From Formicarius rufipectus (taxonomy: Eukaryota; Chordata; Aves; Passeriformes; Formicariidae), in NCBI GenBank assembly GCA_013399695.1, contig VXAU01003502.1, positions 603,031 to 667,030 on the forward strand: a DNA stretch of 64,000 bases, read 5' to 3'. The notes under the pieces were generated by a model. That model saw only the letters and a program-made list of their open reading frames with translations. It did no database searches and was not told where the DNA came from. This document shows, piece by piece, positions 62,119 to 64,000 of this stretch. Every line of letters starts with the position of its first letter. Within the stretch, counting starts at the first letter, position 1. The position numbers and the translations under genes are program-made.

Positions 62119-62180
62119 GTTACAAATGTCAGTATTTCTGTAGGAGTTACAAATGTCAGTATTTCTGTAGGAGCTACAAA
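62119..62180. repeat. 27-bp tandem repeat, 2.3 copies
   Basis: Units at 62119-62145 and 62146-62172 are identical (GTTACAAATGTCAGTATTTC then TGTAGGA). A third partial unit with one change (GCTACAAA) follows at 62173-62180. Identity implies a recent duplication. Confidence 0.95.
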
Positions 62181-62271
62181 CCCAGGAAAGTCCTATGACA
62201 CAGCAGTGGCAGGCTACTTTTGTCTTTCTTTTAAAGCCTTTCCAATCTCATGGAAGACAAGATGATTTTAT

Positions 62272-62925
62272 TTTGGTGAACAAGAGTGAGTATCTTGGAC
62301 TTAAGAGTGCTGATGGATGGGAGGCTGGACAAGAGCTGGTAATGTGTGCTCACAGACCAGAAAGCCAGTTGTGTCCTGGGCTGTGTCAAAAGCATCCTGG
62401 CCAGGTGGTAAAGGGAGGGAATACTTCCCCTCTGCTCTTCCCTAGTCTGGAATACTGCATCCAGCTCTGGGGTCCCACCACAATAAGGACATGGAGCTCC
62501 TGAAGCAAGTCGAGAGGAGAGCAACAAAGAAGATCAGAGGGCTGGATCACCTCCCCTGTGAAGACAGGCTGAAAGAGACGGGGTTGTTCAGCCTGGAGAA
62601 GAGAAGGCTCCAGGGAGTAGTCTTTAAATATCCAAAGGGGGCCTACAGAAAAAATGGGGACAGACTGTTTTAGCTGGGCCTGTTGTGATAGGAGAAAGGG
62701 TAATGATTTTAGACTAAAAGAGGTTGGTTTAGATTACATATGAGGAATAAGTTTTTTGCAATGTGGCACTGGCACAGGTTGCCCAGAGATGTGGTGGGTG
62801 CCCCGTTCCTGGAAGTGTTCAGTGTCAGGTTGGATGGGACTCTGAGCAACGTGGTCCAGTTAAAAATGTCCCTGCAGTGCAGTAGATGTCCTTTGAAGGT
62901 CCCATCTGTTGAGGAATACACTCAG
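62272..62925 (+). mobile_element. CR1 LINE 3' fragment including end of ORF2
   Basis: The translation contains LEYCIQLWGPT, then in another frame MELLKQVERRATKKIRGLDH, LPCEDRLKETG and LFSLEKRRLQG, the CR1 ORF2 C-terminus with one frameshift near 62485. The 3' UTR follows (GCACTGGCACAGGTTGCCC, GTTCAGTGTCAGGTTGGATG). The last bases lack a clear octamer tail, so the 3' end is degraded or cut. Confidence 0.93.
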
Positions 62926-62939
62926 AGCAGGTAGATTGG

Positions 62940-63430
62940 TGTGCAGCTGCAGTGCCAGATGCAGATTGAGCTCTGGGTGGCAGCCCAAGACAAAAACTAA
63001 GACCTGAGCCATGAACTGTTCACCCTTTGCCTAACAAAGGGCATGGGGACCTGTGGTGCTCGACAAGTGGCAGGACACTTAGAGACAGGGCAGTAGCCAA
63101 AGAATTGGGAGGAAGAGCAGAGATTTTCATGTGCTGGGACTGTGAGAGGATAAAAGCCCAGGGGTTTCTTTGTTTGGGGTCCCTCCTTGTTTGTTTCTGT
63201 GTTGCTGTGCAGTGCTTTATGGAACAAGACTTCCAAGACTCTGATGAGGGAAACCTGGGGTCAAACCCATAAGGAAACCTGGGATGTGCAGGGACTGAAG
63301 TGGGGCCCCTGATGGCCCACAGGAGCCACCTGCTGTGAAGGGGTTTTGTCCCAACAGTGAAAGTCTCTGGCACTGGGAGTGTGACTGTGAGTCTCATGAA
63401 AGGTCAGACTGGGAAGTTTCCTTAACATCA
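62940..63430 (+). other. G+C-richer segment, possible LTR
   Basis: It begins right after a CR1, contains GATAAAAG (63149-63156) as a TATA-like box followed by CCCAGGGGTTTCTTTGTTTG, and has a compact non-repetitive body. The arrangement is reminiscent of an ERV LTR, but I found no polyadenylation signal, terminal repeats or target duplication. A 125-codon minus frame (63020-63397) lies within it and is unrecognised. Confidence 0.22.
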
Positions 63431-64000
63431 TTCAACCTAAACTACTCTATGGTCTTCCATAACACTCCTTAAACTTTCGAAGCAGATTTTCTTTTCACTG
63501 CTTTCTCAGGTTTCATGGAGACTGTTTTAATTAGGAGAGAACAAAGTAGTATAAATGAGGCCATTCTACTAGACCCATTAGACTATACTCCTCCAGTTTC
63601 ACCTACTTTATCCCATGGTCTCTGAAACAATGCAGCCTCCACAATAATAGAGGCAAGACTAAAACAGGAAACTTACATAACTGTGTAAGCCATCATGCTT
63701 CAAACACAGGGGAAAAAACAGGAAAGTGCTCATAATTTCAAAGGTCTCTGAGGAAGTCATTAAAACAGCTTTCTAAAATAGTGCTAGCAGGGAATAAGGA
63801 AAAAGAAAAAGAAGGGGGGAGAAAAGTAAAAAGAAAACCCGCAAGTTGGAAACCAATAAAGGAAATCCCTGTAAAATTATGAAAGCTTCTTCAAAGGTTG
63901 AGACACAAATTTGGGAATGAAGAAATTCTACTGCAAATACAGAGACAGAAAGACTATAAAGCCAAAAAAGGGCTAAAAAAATCATAGTTGCTAAAAAACT
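63431..64000. other. Unique purine-rich DNA, nothing recognised
   Basis: A/G-rich sequence near 63800-63840. No gene or repeat family recognised up to the window edge. Confidence 0.45.

Noticed and set aside
1..64000. CRISPR arrays, bacterial operons, riboswitches, attachment sites
   Set aside because: The sequence is vertebrate in character. No regularly spaced direct repeats with unique spacers, Shine-Dalgarno-led ORF clusters or phage-like genes were seen.

Overview
This 64 kb window looks like bird (avian) nuclear DNA from an intergenic or intronic, gene-poor region. The diagnosis rests on repeat content. There are at least fourteen fragments of CR1, the dominant avian LINE, several ending in its 3' octamer-like tail (ATTCTATGA-type). 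There are also solo LTRs of avian endogenous retroviruses (ERVs), microsatellites, and no long bacterial-style reading frames. One N at 48170 suggests a draft assembly. The ERV LTR types resemble those I associate with non-galliform birds, but I cannot name a species.

I find no host protein-coding gene, rRNA, tRNA or CRISPR array. The two longest open frames are a translated ATCT microsatellite (26932-27540) and an ATG-less 154-codon frame (57591-58055). Spliced exons shorter than about 60 codons cannot be excluded by eye.

Layout. 1-9.4 kb: mostly unique, AT-rich DNA with one CR1 and a poly-T/TTGG block. 9.4-17.5 kb: four CR1 fragments, an alpharetrovirus/ERVK-like LTR candidate, and a well-preserved minus-strand solo LTR at 16962-17497. 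17.5-28 kb: mostly unique, with a solo LTR at 22070-22544 flanked by a perfect 5-bp duplication. 28.3-29.8 kb: a decayed plus-strand CR1 (endonuclease remnant, then RT C-terminus and 3' end) interrupted by two antisense CR1 tails. 30-44 kb: mostly unique with CR1 at 32.4, 40.4, 41.7-42.7 (head-to-head pair) and 43.7 kb, plus an LTR candidate at 38.5 kb. 44.5-49.1 kb: the densest mobile cluster, with a non-CR1 LINE tail inside a perfect 12-bp target-site duplication, two related plus-strand ERV LTRs and one CR1. 49-64 kb: mostly unique, with CR1 at 53.0 and 62.3 kb and two short tandem-repeat arrays.

Nothing here looks like a multi-gene functional system. The observation most worth follow-up is the LINE insertion at 44532-44939. 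It keeps an uninterrupted RT-tail/zinc-finger frame, a TTCG-loop hairpin near its 3' end and identical flanking repeats, all of which suggest a comparatively recent insertion of a family distinct from CR1.
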